Shown piece after piece: positions 21,784-52,160 of a DNA stretch of 64,000 bases. A model generated the notes under the pieces. That model saw nothing but the letters and a program-made list of their open reading frames with translations, was not told the DNA's origin and searched no databases. The DNA lies in assembly GCA_963678705.1 (NCBI GenBank), contig OY783209.1, positions 8,928,001 through 8,992,000 of the forward strand, read 5' to 3'. The stretch comes from Panorpa germanica (lineage: Eukaryota; Arthropoda; Insecta; Mecoptera; Panorpidae). Numbering within the stretch: position 1 is the first letter of the stretch; every line of letters starts with the position of its first letter. Both the position numbers and the translations under genes were made by a program.

Positions 21784-23172
21784 ACACAGATCGCATTGCA
21801 TATTACTAATTTCACGAAATATTTCTAATTGTATAATTGTAACAGAAATTGGAAGGAACAGACACTGCAATGATTAGGACATGTAGTTGTAGAACAAATT
21901 GATGGAAACAGCTGCGATAAGCAACTTTTGGAAAGAAACACAGAAGGTGCAAGACACAGTAAACAATTTAATGATGTGTCCTGTTTTGTGACGTTTCTAT
22001 CACTATTTCACTTCAGTTATAGTTCGCATCAACTTTATCTTCATTTGTATTCCTACAGGTAGAGTGGTTTCGAGAAACTGAACTGTAAATGAACTCTTTC
22101 ATGACAAAAATATTCTACGCATGAATATGATGTCAAAGTGACTCCAAAATGTTTATTGGGGAATGAAGAAGGATCTAAAGATGATTGGCGTAAATGAAAC
22201 CAAGACACTGAATAAAGTAAATGAGATACAAGATACTGATAACAATTAAATAATAAAACTAAAGTTTGGTAAAAATATTACATAAGTTTATTTTTTATGT
22301 TTATGTTTAGAAGGGTATAATTATTAACAACAATAAATGAATAAGAAACTAATTGCTGATTAATTATTTATTTTCCTTATCATAACGAACGCACATTTGT
22401 ACAAAATTGTATTTTCGAATAAATTCTATTTATATTCTAAATTTTGTTGCGAGACATATTTTTGCATGTTGTTGATAAATCCATTAACCCACTATGTAGA
22501 TATGTATGTATGTATAAGTAAATAAACAATTAAATATTATCCGGCAGTTATACTAACTAGAAACAAGTAATTGTGCAAAAAAAGGTTTTATTTTTAAATT
22601 CCATTTAAAATTTAGACTCTACACACTATAATAGTTGGCTCGCTCTTCAAATTTTATTTGATGCGAGAAACGATGAAGAATGTTTTCTGAAATTAGTACG
22701 CATTCCGTGACGATTTCCACATATTACTTATCACACATACAAAATGTTTTCTAAAATTATTGGCTTTTTTTGACTTTTTCATCTAGTTAGAAAATAGTTT
22801 TGTTTGTGCTGCAATAATTAATGATTAGTTTAAGTTGTTTTTGATTCAGAAGTAGATGAATCTATCTTCTGCTAAAAATAACAAGAAGATTCGGATGAGC
22901 TGTAAATATCCTTTTGACATCATGTTGATGTGGTCGACTGATGTGTTAAGTTTGTTTGGTACGTGAGAACGAACATCTATGCTGAGGGTGATGTTCACAG
23001 AATCAGGCTCAGCCTGAGGAGAACAGGCAGCCTGGCCAGCTTAGTCCTGTTTAGTATTACGCATTTTCACACGCTTCAGAATGATCAGTGTTCAGTACCA
23101 AACTGATCGAATATTGACTTCCCAAATCTTTTTGAAACTACCTAAATAATAACAGCGAACAATACACAACAC
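21784..23172. other. Intergenic, nothing recognised
   Basis: No coding frame, RNA gene or clear repeat was seen. It is AT-rich with a short GC-richer patch near 22975-23045 (CTCAGCCTGAGGAGAACAGG) of unknown meaning. Confidence 0.6.
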
Positions 23173-23604
23173 TTAGCAAGGACCGCAAGGACCACAAGGG
23201 CTGCAAGGGTTGCATGCGCCATACTGGTATACGGGGTAGTAGTATGGCTGCATGTAGCAAACGTAAGCCATCTTATAGCAAATCTGCGGAGCGCAAGGAG
23301 GAGGAGTGCATGCCGGAGGACAAGGAGGTGGAACATACGTGGTATATGTTGGATTGCAGGACGGAGGTCCGCAGCATGACATGGGTCCGCAGGACATTCT
23401 ATACGGAGTACAACTAGCAGTCGGATTGCACTGTTGTCTTCGTATTGGGTATCCTAATGGAGCGCAGTACAGATTTCGTGGTACTCTTGTTCGTGGTCGG
23501 CTACAGACAGATCGTGGACATTCGTCCACTGGAGGGCAGAATGGTTTTGGAGAGCACGGATAGGCGTATTGAGGTGAGCAAGTTCGGCGTGTCGCCAAGC
23601 ACAT
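23173..23604 (-). CDS. Cysteine/proline-rich protein 8, 143 aa
   Basis: It starts MCLATRRTCSPQYAYPC and is rich in Cys and Pro throughout. Features are SPKPFCPPVDECPRSVC near residues 18-34, MSCGPMSCCGPPSC near 70-83, PPPCPPACTPPPC near 92-104, a Tyr-rich stretch YMQPYYYPVYQYGAC, and a CNPCSPCGPCGPC end. The GPCGPC ending links it to the CGP genes. The ATG at 23602-23604 is the only one near the upstream stops. No signal peptide. It is probably the outermost member of the cluster. Confidence 0.75.
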   Translation of the reverse strand: MCLATRRTCSPQYAYPCSPKPFCPPVDECPRSVCSRPRTRVPRNLYCAPLGYPIRRQQCNPTASCTPYRMSCGPMSCCGPPSCNPTYTTYVPPPCPPACTPPPCAPQICYKMAYVCYMQPYYYPVYQYGACNPCSPCGPCGPC

Positions 23605-24348
23605 TAAATGATGAATCCAATTGTTGAAGAATTTTTGTCTTTAGATTTTGTGTTTCTAAATTTTCTGTGGAAACCACAGATTTTCTGTTTAAATATTTTA
23701 CTTTTTTTATAATTTAATGAAAGTTATTGTTACACTTAAAATTTAATTTTTGTTTTACGGTTATTCTCAGTGCTACTTGATACTGTATTGCAAATGCCTG
23801 GAAAATTATAACTTCTATGTAAATATTGAATTTCCAACGTGTAGAATCAGACGATGTGTCTATACCCTTATTTAAAAGCAGTTGATAGCAGCCTGTATGG
23901 GTAGCTTTATACGTACCACCCCTGACAACAAACCTGCAAAAACAAATTCCGAAAAGTGTCAAAGGTTAACGCAGAACGTTGATATTCTAGAATAATGTTG
24001 CAACATAATGAAATGGCTTATTTGGAAAATGTTCAGATATATTGAGTAAGATAATGGAACAGTTGACAGCAGTTGGGACACAAATTAGGTGCAGCATCTT
24101 TCATTTAGTAAGTATTAAAAATTTAGACCAACTTTGGCAAGTTTGGTAGATCATGGCTCCATTGTTACAACCTGGAAGACTACTCATAGATTACTGTATT
24201 TAGCGAATCTCATACAAGATATATCCCGTAATAAATACTCCCGTTTCAAATTTCCAATTTATACAATATTTTCAACAAAAAAGTGTACATACATAATAAA
24301 GAAACATAAATGTAACACATATTTGGGTATATGTAATAATGATGACAG

Positions 24349-25872
24349 CTACGCAGTACTATTTGCAAAATATCCGAGTGTTTTTAATGCGCCAATGGTT
24401 TGTTTTAAAAGATTTCTTCTGTACTTCTCCAAACTTTTATCTCTGAGAATACCGCCTGCAATTTCTTTGCGATTGAGAATTTTGTGGAATCGCGCGTCTT
24501 CAGCATCAATAACAATTGATGTGCTATTGTCATCGATACAACAATCGGAAATATGATCTTCCAACATCAGCACCCAGTCAGTGTTGTAGAAGCATTTCAA
24601 GAATCCCGCAGACTCTGATGTGGCGTTCATTTTGAAAATATGTTGAAGCCTGTACATATAGAGCGGAGCAACATCTTCACCTTTAAAATAGTAATTGCGT
24701 TGTACGCAAAGTCTATGTGGCACTTTGTCGAATAGTTTCTTAGATTTCTGCAGTGCATTATTCATCAACATCGTCCAAGTTAAAACTTCCTCAGGGATAA
24801 TATCTTCGTCTATACCTAGCGGAATAATTAGTTTATACTTGTACAAGTTCCTGTACAGGCAGTCATTGTATGCAATTATTTCATGCACTCGTTTCAGGTG
24901 ACACTTTTCAGCTAAGAACAAGTGCTGCAACGCTGGGGAGTTTGGTTGAGTTCCAGGCAACGTCATTGATACCATCTCGGCAATATCTTGTTTCATATAG
25001 AAGTTAATTACTTTTGAAATGTTACTATGAATCCCCAACTCATAAATAATAATTTTATCAGCCCCTAAAAGTCTGAGAAGCTCTATCCACTCAAGTAGCT
25101 GAACTGATACATCCTCGTATCGAAGGTCTAATTCTTTGACGCACACTGCAAAGTTTTGTTTGTTTCTCGGCTTATCGTATAGCACGTTCATTATGTTAGA
25201 AGCGTTATCACAAACGTCTTCCACCAGCGACACAGCTTTGGGTACCTCCCAGAAGAATTTGCGGGGTACTTTACAAGTAAGAAGATAAGGAAGCAATGTT
25301 TCCTCGTCCGACATCTCACTTTCTGGATTCCATAAACGTTTATACTGTATCACAGCTGAAATAGTTGGCTGTTTATTGTTTAGGAACCAAAACTGACAGT
25401 AAGTTGTTATTCGGGCGTTCAATTTCTTCACCATTGCTAAAATCCTGACTACAGGTTCGGTTTTGCTCAATTTCCTTTTGTCGTAGTACGCATTTAGCAA
25501 GTAAAACCTACCACTTGAACAATGAAACACCTGCCAATACAAATTGTTGTACTCAACCCTGAAAATGTGTGGACGCAGACGGCAAGATACATTGCCACTT
25601 GATTGAACTTTGTTTGTTTTAGCATAGTACCACAATGGCAGGCTCGGTAATTGTTGCACAATTTGTCTTAGTATTGGAGATTGAAACGTTATATTATTGT
25701 TGCTTGCACTCTGATTTATTAAATACATTGATCCATCTTCATCAATATCTTCATCAATTTCTAGAACACTTGGCAGCACGATCTTGTATGCTGAATTGAG
25801 TTTGCTGGTTATAAAGAAAGTTGTAAAAATACCACAAAAGAAAATCGAATAAAGAAATATTTGTAAACGCAT
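24349..25872 (-). CDS. Glycosyltransferase family 92 (DUF23) type II membrane protein, 507 aa
   Basis: It is a single-exon frame. The first ATG is at 25870-25872 (MRLQIFLYSIFFCGIF); upstream codons in the frame lack an ATG. Residues about 5-23 form a signal anchor, so the catalytic part faces the Golgi lumen. The GT92 region is about residues 240-470. It includes LLEWIELLRLLGADKIIIYELG, a Cys/His-bearing LAEKCHLKRVHEIIAYNDCLYR, and the family-typical LIIPLGIDEDIIP near 347-360. Members such as C. elegans GALT-1 add galactose to N-glycan fucose; insect substrates are mostly unknown, so the acceptor here cannot be named. Several N-x-S/T sites are present. It is adjacent to the cysteine-rich cluster but unrelated by sequence. 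Confidence 0.88.
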   Translation of the reverse strand: MRLQIFLYSIFFCGIFTTFFITSKLNSAYKIVLPSVLEIDEDIDEDGSMYLINQSASNNNITFQSPILRQIVQQLPSLPLWYYAKTNKVQSSGNVSCRLRPHIFRVEYNNLYWQVFHCSSGRFYLLNAYYDKRKLSKTEPVVRILAMVKKLNARITTYCQFWFLNNKQPTISAVIQYKRLWNPESEMSDEETLLPYLLTCKVPRKFFWEVPKAVSLVEDVCDNASNIMNVLYDKPRNKQNFAVCVKELDLRYEDVSVQLLEWIELLRLLGADKIIIYELGIHSNISKVINFYMKQDIAEMVSMTLPGTQPNSPALQHLFLAEKCHLKRVHEIIAYNDCLYRNLYKYKLIIPLGIDEDIIPEEVLTWTMLMNNALQKSKKLFDKVPHRLCVQRNYYFKGEDVAPLYMYRLQHIFKMNATSESAGFLKCFYNTDWVLMLEDHISDCCIDDNSTSIVIDAEDARFHKILNRKEIAGGILRDKSLEKYRRNLLKQTIGALKTLGYFANSTA

Positions 25873-25919
25873 GTTATTGTTAATTACTTTCAAAGGGAAA
25901 CGGAAAATCAAATTAATTT

Positions 25920-26033
25920 TCTTAATTTAGTAATAAACAATTTAATGTAGAATATAATAATCTAAATTTATATTAAATGTGACTTCAAATGTAACTTCAC
26001 AGCTGGCTATGATAAATATTATTTACTTAAATG
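25920..26033. other. Short upstream region of the GT92 gene
   Basis: AT-rich, about 110 bases between the frame and transposon copy C. The transposon therefore sits within or next to the likely promoter. Confidence 0.4.
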
Positions 26034-26651
26034 AATGGGCTTGTGTCCTATGTCTTAATATCTATAAAAGTTTACTATATATTGATAAAGTGGGTTACTA
26101 GAACCTCAAATGTTCAAATTTTTTTTAATAAAACCTTATATGTTAGGAGATATTAACTATTAAAAAAGTCATTTTGTCTCTTTAATTATTAAAGGGATTC
26201 TACGTTGTACACATTCCAAATGCATGTGACATCACAATCGCTACCAACCTTACAGCTCATAAATCTCTGCTGTATGTATTTATATATCAAATATTATTTG
26301 TATGTATTTCAAGGAACAATTAAATTTCAATATTATGTCTGCCTTAACCGGGTTAAATAAAATAAAAACTTATTACTCTTTGATTTGACTTGATTATTTG
26401 ACTACCAACAGCTACAGAACATTACCACAGCACTGACCTACTCAACAAATAACTGACGTTAAAATGCATTTCAAGTCATACAAATATGGCCGACCATTTC
26501 TAGCGCTAAAACTACAATTCAAATTTTTAATCGCTATATCTCCGTCAACATTTAGATATTTAATAATACAGACACGCCAATACATATTTATTAACATCAA
26601 TTTCAATTAACAATTGAAAAATCGACCACTAAAAAATGAGGACACAAGCCC
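26034..26651 (-). mobile_element. 'GGGCTTGTGTCCT' transposon, copy C (reverse orientation)
   Basis: Its left end is AATGGGCTTGTGTCCTATGTC and its right end AATGAGGACACAAGCCC. The order of internal landmarks is inverted relative to copy A, and the last three bases of the right end differ. It lies about 160 bases upstream of the GT92 start. Confidence 0.88.
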
Positions 26652-29643
26652 TATTTCAATGGGCTTAAAGTGTTCACACTTTCGAGTTCGATTATTTGTG
26701 CCAATATTTGCCAGTTCAGCTTTCAGTAAATATACGAGGATGCTTATATTCGTATAATAGGATCGTATAATGCTTTTAAATTATCATGAAGACTTATTAA
26801 GTAGGCAGATCTACAGAAGATTTATATCCGGTTCTTGTAAATTTAGACAGGACTACCGGAGTATAAGTAGGTGCTTCATTTCAATTGAGTTACAACTCTG
26901 AAACTCTGGGTTTTCTGGTGAACCGGAACCACATAGCTGGTTGCACAGTTCTACTGCAATACACTGTTAATAACGGGTTCTAAGCAAGTGGGAGGTGAAA
27001 CGTTAAAATGAACCTACGGTTTTGACATTCTATGAAACTGATTCAATTCATCTGTTTTTAATTTGTCTTTAATGAAATTATTAATTTACTCTTGTTGATT
27101 GGACATGGAATTATTTGTAAATAACTTCGTTTACTAGGTGTCTGAACAAACTCGTATCAAACAAAATTAATACGTGCATGTAATGCAAACACCGCAGTAG
27201 TTTAAATATGGTCAACATTGCACCAGCAACTTGACGAGTTTATGGAAATTGAATTATCACAGTGTATAGGTCACATTTCGTTGTGCAAACAATATTGAGA
27301 GAGGGAAAGGAAGGGAGGGTGACAACACCGTGGGGTGTGTGCTGAGGTTAAATGTCACAATGATCACAAACCTCGTATAGAACTAGAAGTAGAAACAGGG
27401 AGATAAAACAAATAGATATATCTACTTTATTTGCTTTGGATGAAAATATACTCGTATGTTATATTTAGCTCGCTAAACATCTGGATCAGTTTTAAAGGCA
27501 ATAAGGAACTAAAGGATCTTCAGGTTTTGAACCTCAATATTTAAAGAGACGTGGTTTGAATATTAGCTAAAAATTAACCTCAAGGATGATCCCCAATAAG
27601 CCACATACGTTCATTTCAAAGTTATATCAATGTTATACACTGTTTGATGTATTTACTTGTACTTAGTTCGTTAAAACAATATTTTTAGTTAAAACGAACT
27701 CCACTTCAATATTATTTCGTTTTCATGTGTACAAAATGACTTTGAATTCTAAATGACTTCATGTTATAACGCAGCAACTTCTTTTTACAACAAAAGGGGT
27801 TCACATCACAATTTTAACCAGGTTTGGAGTTTCACGAGTGGTATACTTTTCTATAAGAAAGGTAATGAAATAATAATGAAATATTCTCTCCATGCTCTTC
27901 ACAATAAATAAACTATAATATACTCGTATACAAAATTAATTATATTACAGTTCATTTTACTCTACTTTTGAGTTTGTTCATAACAATACCCTTGCGAAAA
28001 GGAGATGACGCGAGAAGAATCTGTATAGCAAGGATTATTAACGGGTTATTATGTAAAACCACCGCTGGCATCATCCATTATACACAACTTTCTAATTCTA
28101 TAAACTTTTCGAAAGTTATAAAATAATTATTAGCTTATTTAAACAGTAATTATTTTGTAATACGGAATATTTTAAATAAATGTGTTAAAGTAATTGTATT
28201 TAACAACTTGTAGGCGTTTTCATTTTAAATATTTTAATGTAGTGTTGCACCTCTGCAGGAACTAATATAGTAAGAGCTTGAAAATCGAGACAATTACAAT
28301 AACTGGGCTACAGGTAATTACAGAGCTAATTAAGAGAAGGCCCTGAAGGTATTTTGTAATGAAACCATTTGATTTAACGTCTAGTTTTACATAGTTATCA
28401 GCAGAGTATAGTAGTCTTTACGTTTAGGGTTAACAGGTTAAGGTTACGAGTAGGGTGCTAACAAATTATTAAGGGCCTACTGATCTTCAAAGCTTTCCAT
28501 TGATTTGGCGCATAGAACAATATCTGGATAATATAATTATATCGGAAGTTATCTTGGCCTGAAGTTAGCCTGGGTAATTTTTAAACCAATTATTTGTTTA
28601 TTTATTAAATTATAAAATTCAGTAGCTCAATTCATTGTGCTTCCATTTTCTACGTGCCACAGCTGTAAGTTATGCATATTAATGTAACCATCTTTTTCGA
28701 CTCTTCGAATGTCGGCTCGTAAAACTACCTCTCTCGCTCACACTTCGTAAAACGACTCTCTCGGTCTTACTCAAACTAGAATCATAAAGTTACTGCCTTT
28801 AGAAAAGCTTATAGTGTCCCCACTATAATCATTTTTAAGTTAGTAAAAAAAATTGGTTCAAATCGTGGTTACTTTGCAAAAGACGAAATTGTCCAAAATT
28901 TAAGAAATATTCTTACAAGTGTCATACCATTTTGGAATCCTTATGAAATGCGCTAACTTTTAATGTTATTTGCCAAACTCGCGTAGTACTTTTTTTTCAG
29001 TACAGTCACTCAAAGTTGGGCGAAGAATTAATCTTGAATATTTGGTTGGACAAAAAGTAACAATATCTTCCAAGCTGGAGCAGTTGGCTTTACATTTTAA
29101 GCAAGAGTTTATAGAAGCGTTATTCAGGATCACATAACAAAAATTTTTTTTAAAAAAAGTTAAGATTTATAGCAACAGAAGTGAAAAGACTGTCACAGAT
29201 GTCAAAATGCCAATGCTTTTTAAAATATTCAATTTAGATTTTTTTAAATATTTTTCTGATAACTGTTATGACTTGGACTATGGCTTACTTCCGACTTGAC
29301 GTCGATTTCTGGGACACCCTGTATAGTATAATTTTTATAATCATTATAGTATCGTGGATATACTGGTGTAATTGATTTGTTTATTTTATATTTTATAGCT
29401 AATGTTTTATTATTTATATACATAAATCAGACCCTAAAATGTGGGAGTTGAATAATCAAAGGATTCGTCAGACCAACTCGCATACACATAAATCATACCC
29501 GTACCCGACCCGTACTAGCCCGTGGTAATTATAGAACATTAGAGAAAACGTGCACCAAAGCGTTGTCCTATTTATACAGAGAATATGAATTCTATGCGTT
29601 CAACTACGATGGAAAATTAAGTCGGTTTCCAAAAATGTATCTT
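26652..29643. other. Gene-poor intergenic DNA
   Basis: About 3 kb without a frame longer than 60 codons and without an obvious repeat of a family seen elsewhere in the window. 28700-28800 has a repeated CTCTCTCGCTC / GACTCTCTCGG pair of unknown meaning. Confidence 0.6.
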
Positions 29644-30291
29644 AATGGGCTTGTGTCCTCATTTTTTAGTGGTAAATTTTTTAATTGTTGATTGAAATTG
29701 ATTTTAATAAATGTGTATTGGCGTGTCTATTTTATTAAATATCTAAATATTGACGGAGATATAGCAATTAAAAGTTTGAATTGTAGTTTTAGCGCTAGAA
29801 ATGGTCGGCCATATTTTTATGACGTGAAATGCATTTTAACGTGAGTTATTTGTTGAGTAGGTCAGTGCTGTGGTAATGTTCTGTAGCTGTTGGTAGTCGA
29901 AATAATCATGTCAAGTCAAGGAATAATAAGTTTTTATCTTATTTAACCCTGCTAAGGCAGACATAATATTGAAATTTTATTGTTCCTTGAAATAGTTGTA
30001 AATAATATTTGATATTTTGATTTATAAATACATATAGCAGAGATTTATGAGCTGTATGGTTGGTAGCCTTACACAAGGATTGTAATGTCACATGCACTTG
30101 GAATGTGTACAACGTTGAATCCCTTTAATAATTAAAGAGACAAAATGACTTTTTTAATTGTTAATATCTCTTAACATATAAGGAGTTATTAAAAAATACA
30201 CTTTACACTTTATCAATATATACACAATAATACACTTTATCAATATATAGTACACTTTTATAAAAATTAAGACATAGGACACAAGCCCATT
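29644..30291 (+). mobile_element. 'GGGCTTGTGTCCT' transposon, copy D
   Basis: Complete ends. It has a local duplication near the right end, where CACTTTATCAATATATA is repeated (30200-30250), and a substitution-rich left end (GGTAAATTTTTTAATTG). Confidence 0.9.
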
Positions 30292-30554
30292 GCTTTACCT
30301 GCTAAACGGAAATTGTAAATTTTTGAATTTTTCTCATGTTAAATATTCCACTATGAAAATTCTCGTAACATATGAAAAGGTAATGTAGGAAGAAAGCAAA
30401 CCGAATAAGAGATGGAGAAATTGTCGGCAGGACGCAATGAGGAAGAGATAAATGAAGTATGAAGAGGTGGTAAGAAAGCAAGAAGATCTAAACGAACTAG
30501 ATGAAGGCAGGAGAGACTTACTAAATGACTAAAGAAAGGAAAGTATATAACTGT

Positions 30555-30800
30555 ATTATAATGTTCCAGGTGTGTCTGAATTTTGTATGATAGCTCGAAA
30601 ACGGATACATCAATATTCATGAAAATTGCCTATTTCGTAGAGGAAAAAATTCTACGCATTTTGGCGTCTCTAGATTTTTTCCTAAAATTAAGGGAACTTG
30701 TAATGGCAGGGCTCTTTTTTGCTGAAATCTATTATGCTATTAAATTTGAACATATTACAAAATTTAGAAATTCAAAATTTTATAAAAGGAGTAGCCGAGA
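30555..30800 (+). repeat. Dispersed repeat family 'TAATGTYCCAGGTGT', plus copy 2
   Basis: TATAATGTTCCAGGTGTGTC, then GATAGCTCGAAAACGG and GCCTATTTCGTAGAGGAAAA, match the copies at 3217-3600 and 13800-13990. The purine-rich 30350-30540 just upstream resembles degenerate LINE coding sequence. The 127-codon frame at 30583-30966 is this repeat read through. Confidence 0.65.
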
Positions 30801-30969
30801 AAATTTGGGGGTTCAGTATTGTAATCTGTGGTGTAAGCTCTTAACGCTTCTATGTAAGTTGTATTCAAGATTAAATACAAACTTTTCAAAAGTAGAAATG
30901 TGTTTTAAAAAAATAATAATTTTACAGTTTAATTTAACAGCCACGTTTCGCTGGGGCCAAATTTGATAT

Positions 30970-32330
30970 GAAATGAATAAGAAAGTAAATTAAAAAAAAA
31001 CACACACACACAAACAGCGACGATCAACAGAAAAGAAACAAATACAACGTCGTCAAAATTTCAAGTTCATTTCGAAGTTTGCGAGCACAAATAACATTTA
31101 CTTTAAGTATACTAAATAAATAGTTTTCGAAAACGAGCTACTGTAACTTTTTGATGATTGAAAATGTGTTGTACTTTAAAAGTTATTTTGGAAATAGCTT
31201 CGTTTCGGTGTATTCGTTTATTCGTTTCTTAGCTTTCCGTAATACATGCGTTCTGTTCTGTTCTCTTCTCTTCAGTTGAGATTCTGTTTAATATGCGTTT
31301 GTGTCTAAAACAAGAAGCAACATGTAAAGTATGGCCGCTGTCCGCCGTCCGCGTTTCCCAAAATATAGGAACCGCAGTTTGGACCAGGCTTAGTTTGTGG
31401 GTGGCTTCGACGGCGCGTTGCTTGATGCTTGTTGCTTACTGTGTCATGCCCTGCGTTATTTGACAACGGGATAACTTAGTGAATTGTGCTTTGTTATAGT
31501 TTTATAATTACCTTTAATACTTACTGGATACATTCGATTTTAAATACTAGTTTGTAAATATAATATTGTGTCAGAAGTATACTTAAAACAAAGTGAAATT
31601 TTAATTTAAACTCTGTGTAGCAATTAATGTGTTTCTTTAATTACGTTCTGATTTATTGAATGACGACTATTGATGGTGTCACAATGACGTCATCGAACTT
31701 TTAAAACACATGTTTTCAATTGTTTGTAGTAATATTTATAGATATACATATATATAAGAAAATATACTTCTCTGAGATTATGTTTTTCCATTAGTTTTTT
31801 CTACATTTTCTTGTAGAAGATTATAATAAATTTCTGAATGCAAATGTGTTGAAACATAATATATTTAACCTATATTTTATCATGTTATAATGTTGCAACT
31901 TTAAATGGGAAGAGAGGGGGAAGTAGCAAATCTTGGAAAAAAATAATTTCATGTATACACTTTTATTTAAACATTTAATTGGTTTGAATTAGGAATTTGG
32001 ATATTGTTTTTCTATTTAAATCAGAGATCTTCAAACTTTGTTTACAGTTGATCTTTTATATAGTTCAAATCAGTAAAGTAGCGTGTCTTAGACGGGCCCT
32101 GTATCAAAATTTGTTGGGGGGCCCAAATGATGGGTAAAGATTTTTCACAAAAGGAACAAAGACGCTCGCATTGAATTAAAATAATTATGTATTGATTATA
32201 CGTTATTACTTACAATTAATACTACTAAGAACTAAGCTAAGTACGGCCTAAGAGTTTTATTGAGATTGTGGATAACATTTTTCGGGGGCCCCGTATCATT
32301 GATACAGCAGATACGGCGGTAGCTACGTCA
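30970..32330. other. Intergenic; GC-richer patch possibly a promoter or leader of the K2P gene
   Basis: 31255-31480 is distinctly less AT-rich than its surroundings (GGCCGCTGTCCGCCGTCCGCG, GGTGGCTTCGACGGCGCG) and lies 1.7 kb upstream of the first coding exon of the potassium channel on the same strand. It has no coding frame. A leader exon or promoter is a guess only. Confidence 0.3.
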
Positions 32331-32334
32331 CTGG

Positions 32335-32915
32335 TTCAAATTATAAGAGTTCGGTGACAACTTATGCTTAAAAGACACATTTATAAACATTTGTAATACA
32401 TAATTTATAATTTATAAATACGAGTATGGGAATTCAAAATAAAGAGATTAAATTAGTTTCATTGATAAAGTCAATAAGGTTTTTTAAGACTTTCTCTGCT
32501 TTCAAATATCTGCTTAAAGTCTTCAGGCATATTACAGTTTTGTCTGTGCGATGAGTACTTGGAGCATTGCAACATGTCTTACTCAATCCTGACCACATTC
32601 TGTGGCAATGTAAAAATACAGCAATGGCAAGAAATGGACTCCAAAGGGCGGTGCTACAGACTTTGCAGACGCTTCCTGTTAACACCGCCTTTTTGATTGA
32701 GAAACCGAAATTTATAACAGCAGTAGCCATGAATAGATCATTCTTGTTGTCTGGATATAAAGTATAAGAAGAAGCAGAACAATGTTAGGGGCGATAAAAG
32801 GCTAGGCACGTAGTCCGAGAAATTATATTTAAAACATGTTTTACTGTTAGTGGGTTATCAGTACGACTTTGTTTTAAGCATGAATCTTTGCCGAACTTTC
32901 ATAATTTGAAATATA
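32335..32915. mobile_element. Foldback-type element carrying LINE scraps
   Basis: The left end GGTTCAAATTATAAGAGTTCGG .. TTATGCTTAAAA and the right end TTTTAAGCATGAATC .. GCCGAACTTTCATAATTTG are imperfect inverted repeats of one another. They resemble those at 44397-44440 and 45148-45190. Inside are two LINE 3' fragments in opposite directions: minus strand 32434-32540 (..LIDFINETNLISLF, as at 57120) and plus strand 32560-32766 (NPDHILWQCKNTAMARNG, a reverse-transcriptase C-terminal Cys-His region). Confidence 0.45.
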
Positions 32916-33166
32916 TATTGCTTATTTTACATTGTTTCTTAGTTACAAGATATAACTAATTATTGATTAGTTATATTAAATAATTATTTCCAAGAAGTAA
33001 ACTAATAGAAATTCAATACAGAAACAGACAAATGTGCGGAACATGTAGTATATTTGTAAAAATATTCATAATTTATTTCTAAAAAGAACACTATAAATAT
33101 AATAAAATGAAGATGTTATATCGATACTAAATAGTGATAAATCAATAGTGAATAAGTTGTATTATT

Positions 33167-50982
<17,816 letters not shown>

Positions 50983-51539
50983 ACAAATATTTGTAAAAAT
51001 TATATTTTATTATTAATTTACTTTTTTCGTTATTTCTATTTGAGAAACTATAAACTGTTAAGTAAAATTAAACTTAAATATAAGAAAAACCTAAGTGAGT
51101 CAGATATATCGTTAAGGTAACGATAGTATTGCCAGATGTAGATCTTTTCAACATTTCGATCGCCTGGTTCACGTTTTTAATTATAATTCGATAAATATTT
51201 AACTTCTGTCAATGAAATAATTAATAAGAATACACAAAACGCAGAGGTTCACTGCGCAAGTAAGAAAGACGTTCCCAAAAAACGATTTATCTTGGAAATT
51301 TAAATATGTTAATCTCCTTTATACGTAGAAAAGTTTCACTACCCCTTGCGGTACTAAATTTTGAGATTTTTACTACTTTATTTTTTTTTATTATTTTACA
51401 ACATACATAATTTACAATCTGTCCTCGAAGAACATTAATCAAATTTTGGGAATATATATAAATATGACATGCGAGCTTGCCATCCATCGATGACTCACCC
51501 TTTGACTTAACCTGTTACATTAAGATTAAGTACATTTGG
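50983..51539. other. K2P 3'UTR and downstream DNA
   Basis: The channel's stop TAA is at 50980-50982. No clean AATAAA followed by a G/T-rich element could be picked, so the transcript end is undefined. No other gene seen. Confidence 0.4.
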
Positions 51540-52160
51540 AACCTATTCTACACCATATTTGGTAGGTCCATTGGATTTTTACGTTTCAGTCGTCTAACCG
51601 GTTTATGCTGGAAAAGTTGTACAGCTGATTCATTTGGATGAACTTCTAATCTTTGTACGTACTTCTTGCTGATATCCTTAATTTCACTTCTTATGTATGA
51701 AACCCCAAGATCTTGATGTGTTAACCAGTTTGGAACTTACTTTAAGGATTTACTTTAGCAGTTTATTTTGAAACCTTTGTAGGATTTCTATATTAGAATT
51801 GCTGGCACTGCCCCATAACTCTATACCATATGTCCATATTGGCTTCAGTATGACCTTGTATAACAGTAGTTTATTGCTGGTTGATAACTTAGACTTCCAG
51901 CCCAGGAGCCAGTACATATCTCTCCTTTTACCTTCTAACTGCAACCGTTTCTTCCAGATATGCGTTCTCCATGTTAGGCGTCTGTCCAAGTGGATACCTA
52001 AGTATTTTACGTCTCTGCCTGTGAAAGTTGTAAATTATTTAGTGTGACTGGGGGGCAGGAATTCTTCCTTAGTATGAAAGTTACATGAACTGATTTTGTT
52101 TCGTTTACTTTTATTCTCCAATCATTTAACCTATTCTGAATCTGTAGTAGATGATTCTAC
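51540..52160 (-). mobile_element. Jockey-type LINE remnant (reverse-transcriptase C-terminal region)
   Basis: Minus-strand pieces include KSVHVTFILRKNSCPP, VKYLGIHLDRRLTWR, LYKVILKPIWTYGIELWG and QRFQNKLLK. All are typical of the region after the RT core in Jockey-clade elements. A stop and frame change near 52020, and stops below 51750, show it is dead. Confidence 0.85.

Noticed and set aside
8761..23700. Drosophila Mst-type 12-base translational control element (ACATCAAAATTT) in leaders
   Set aside because: I looked in the presumed leader exons and upstream flanks and did not see it. The shared AGAAACAAAACAA motif is different.
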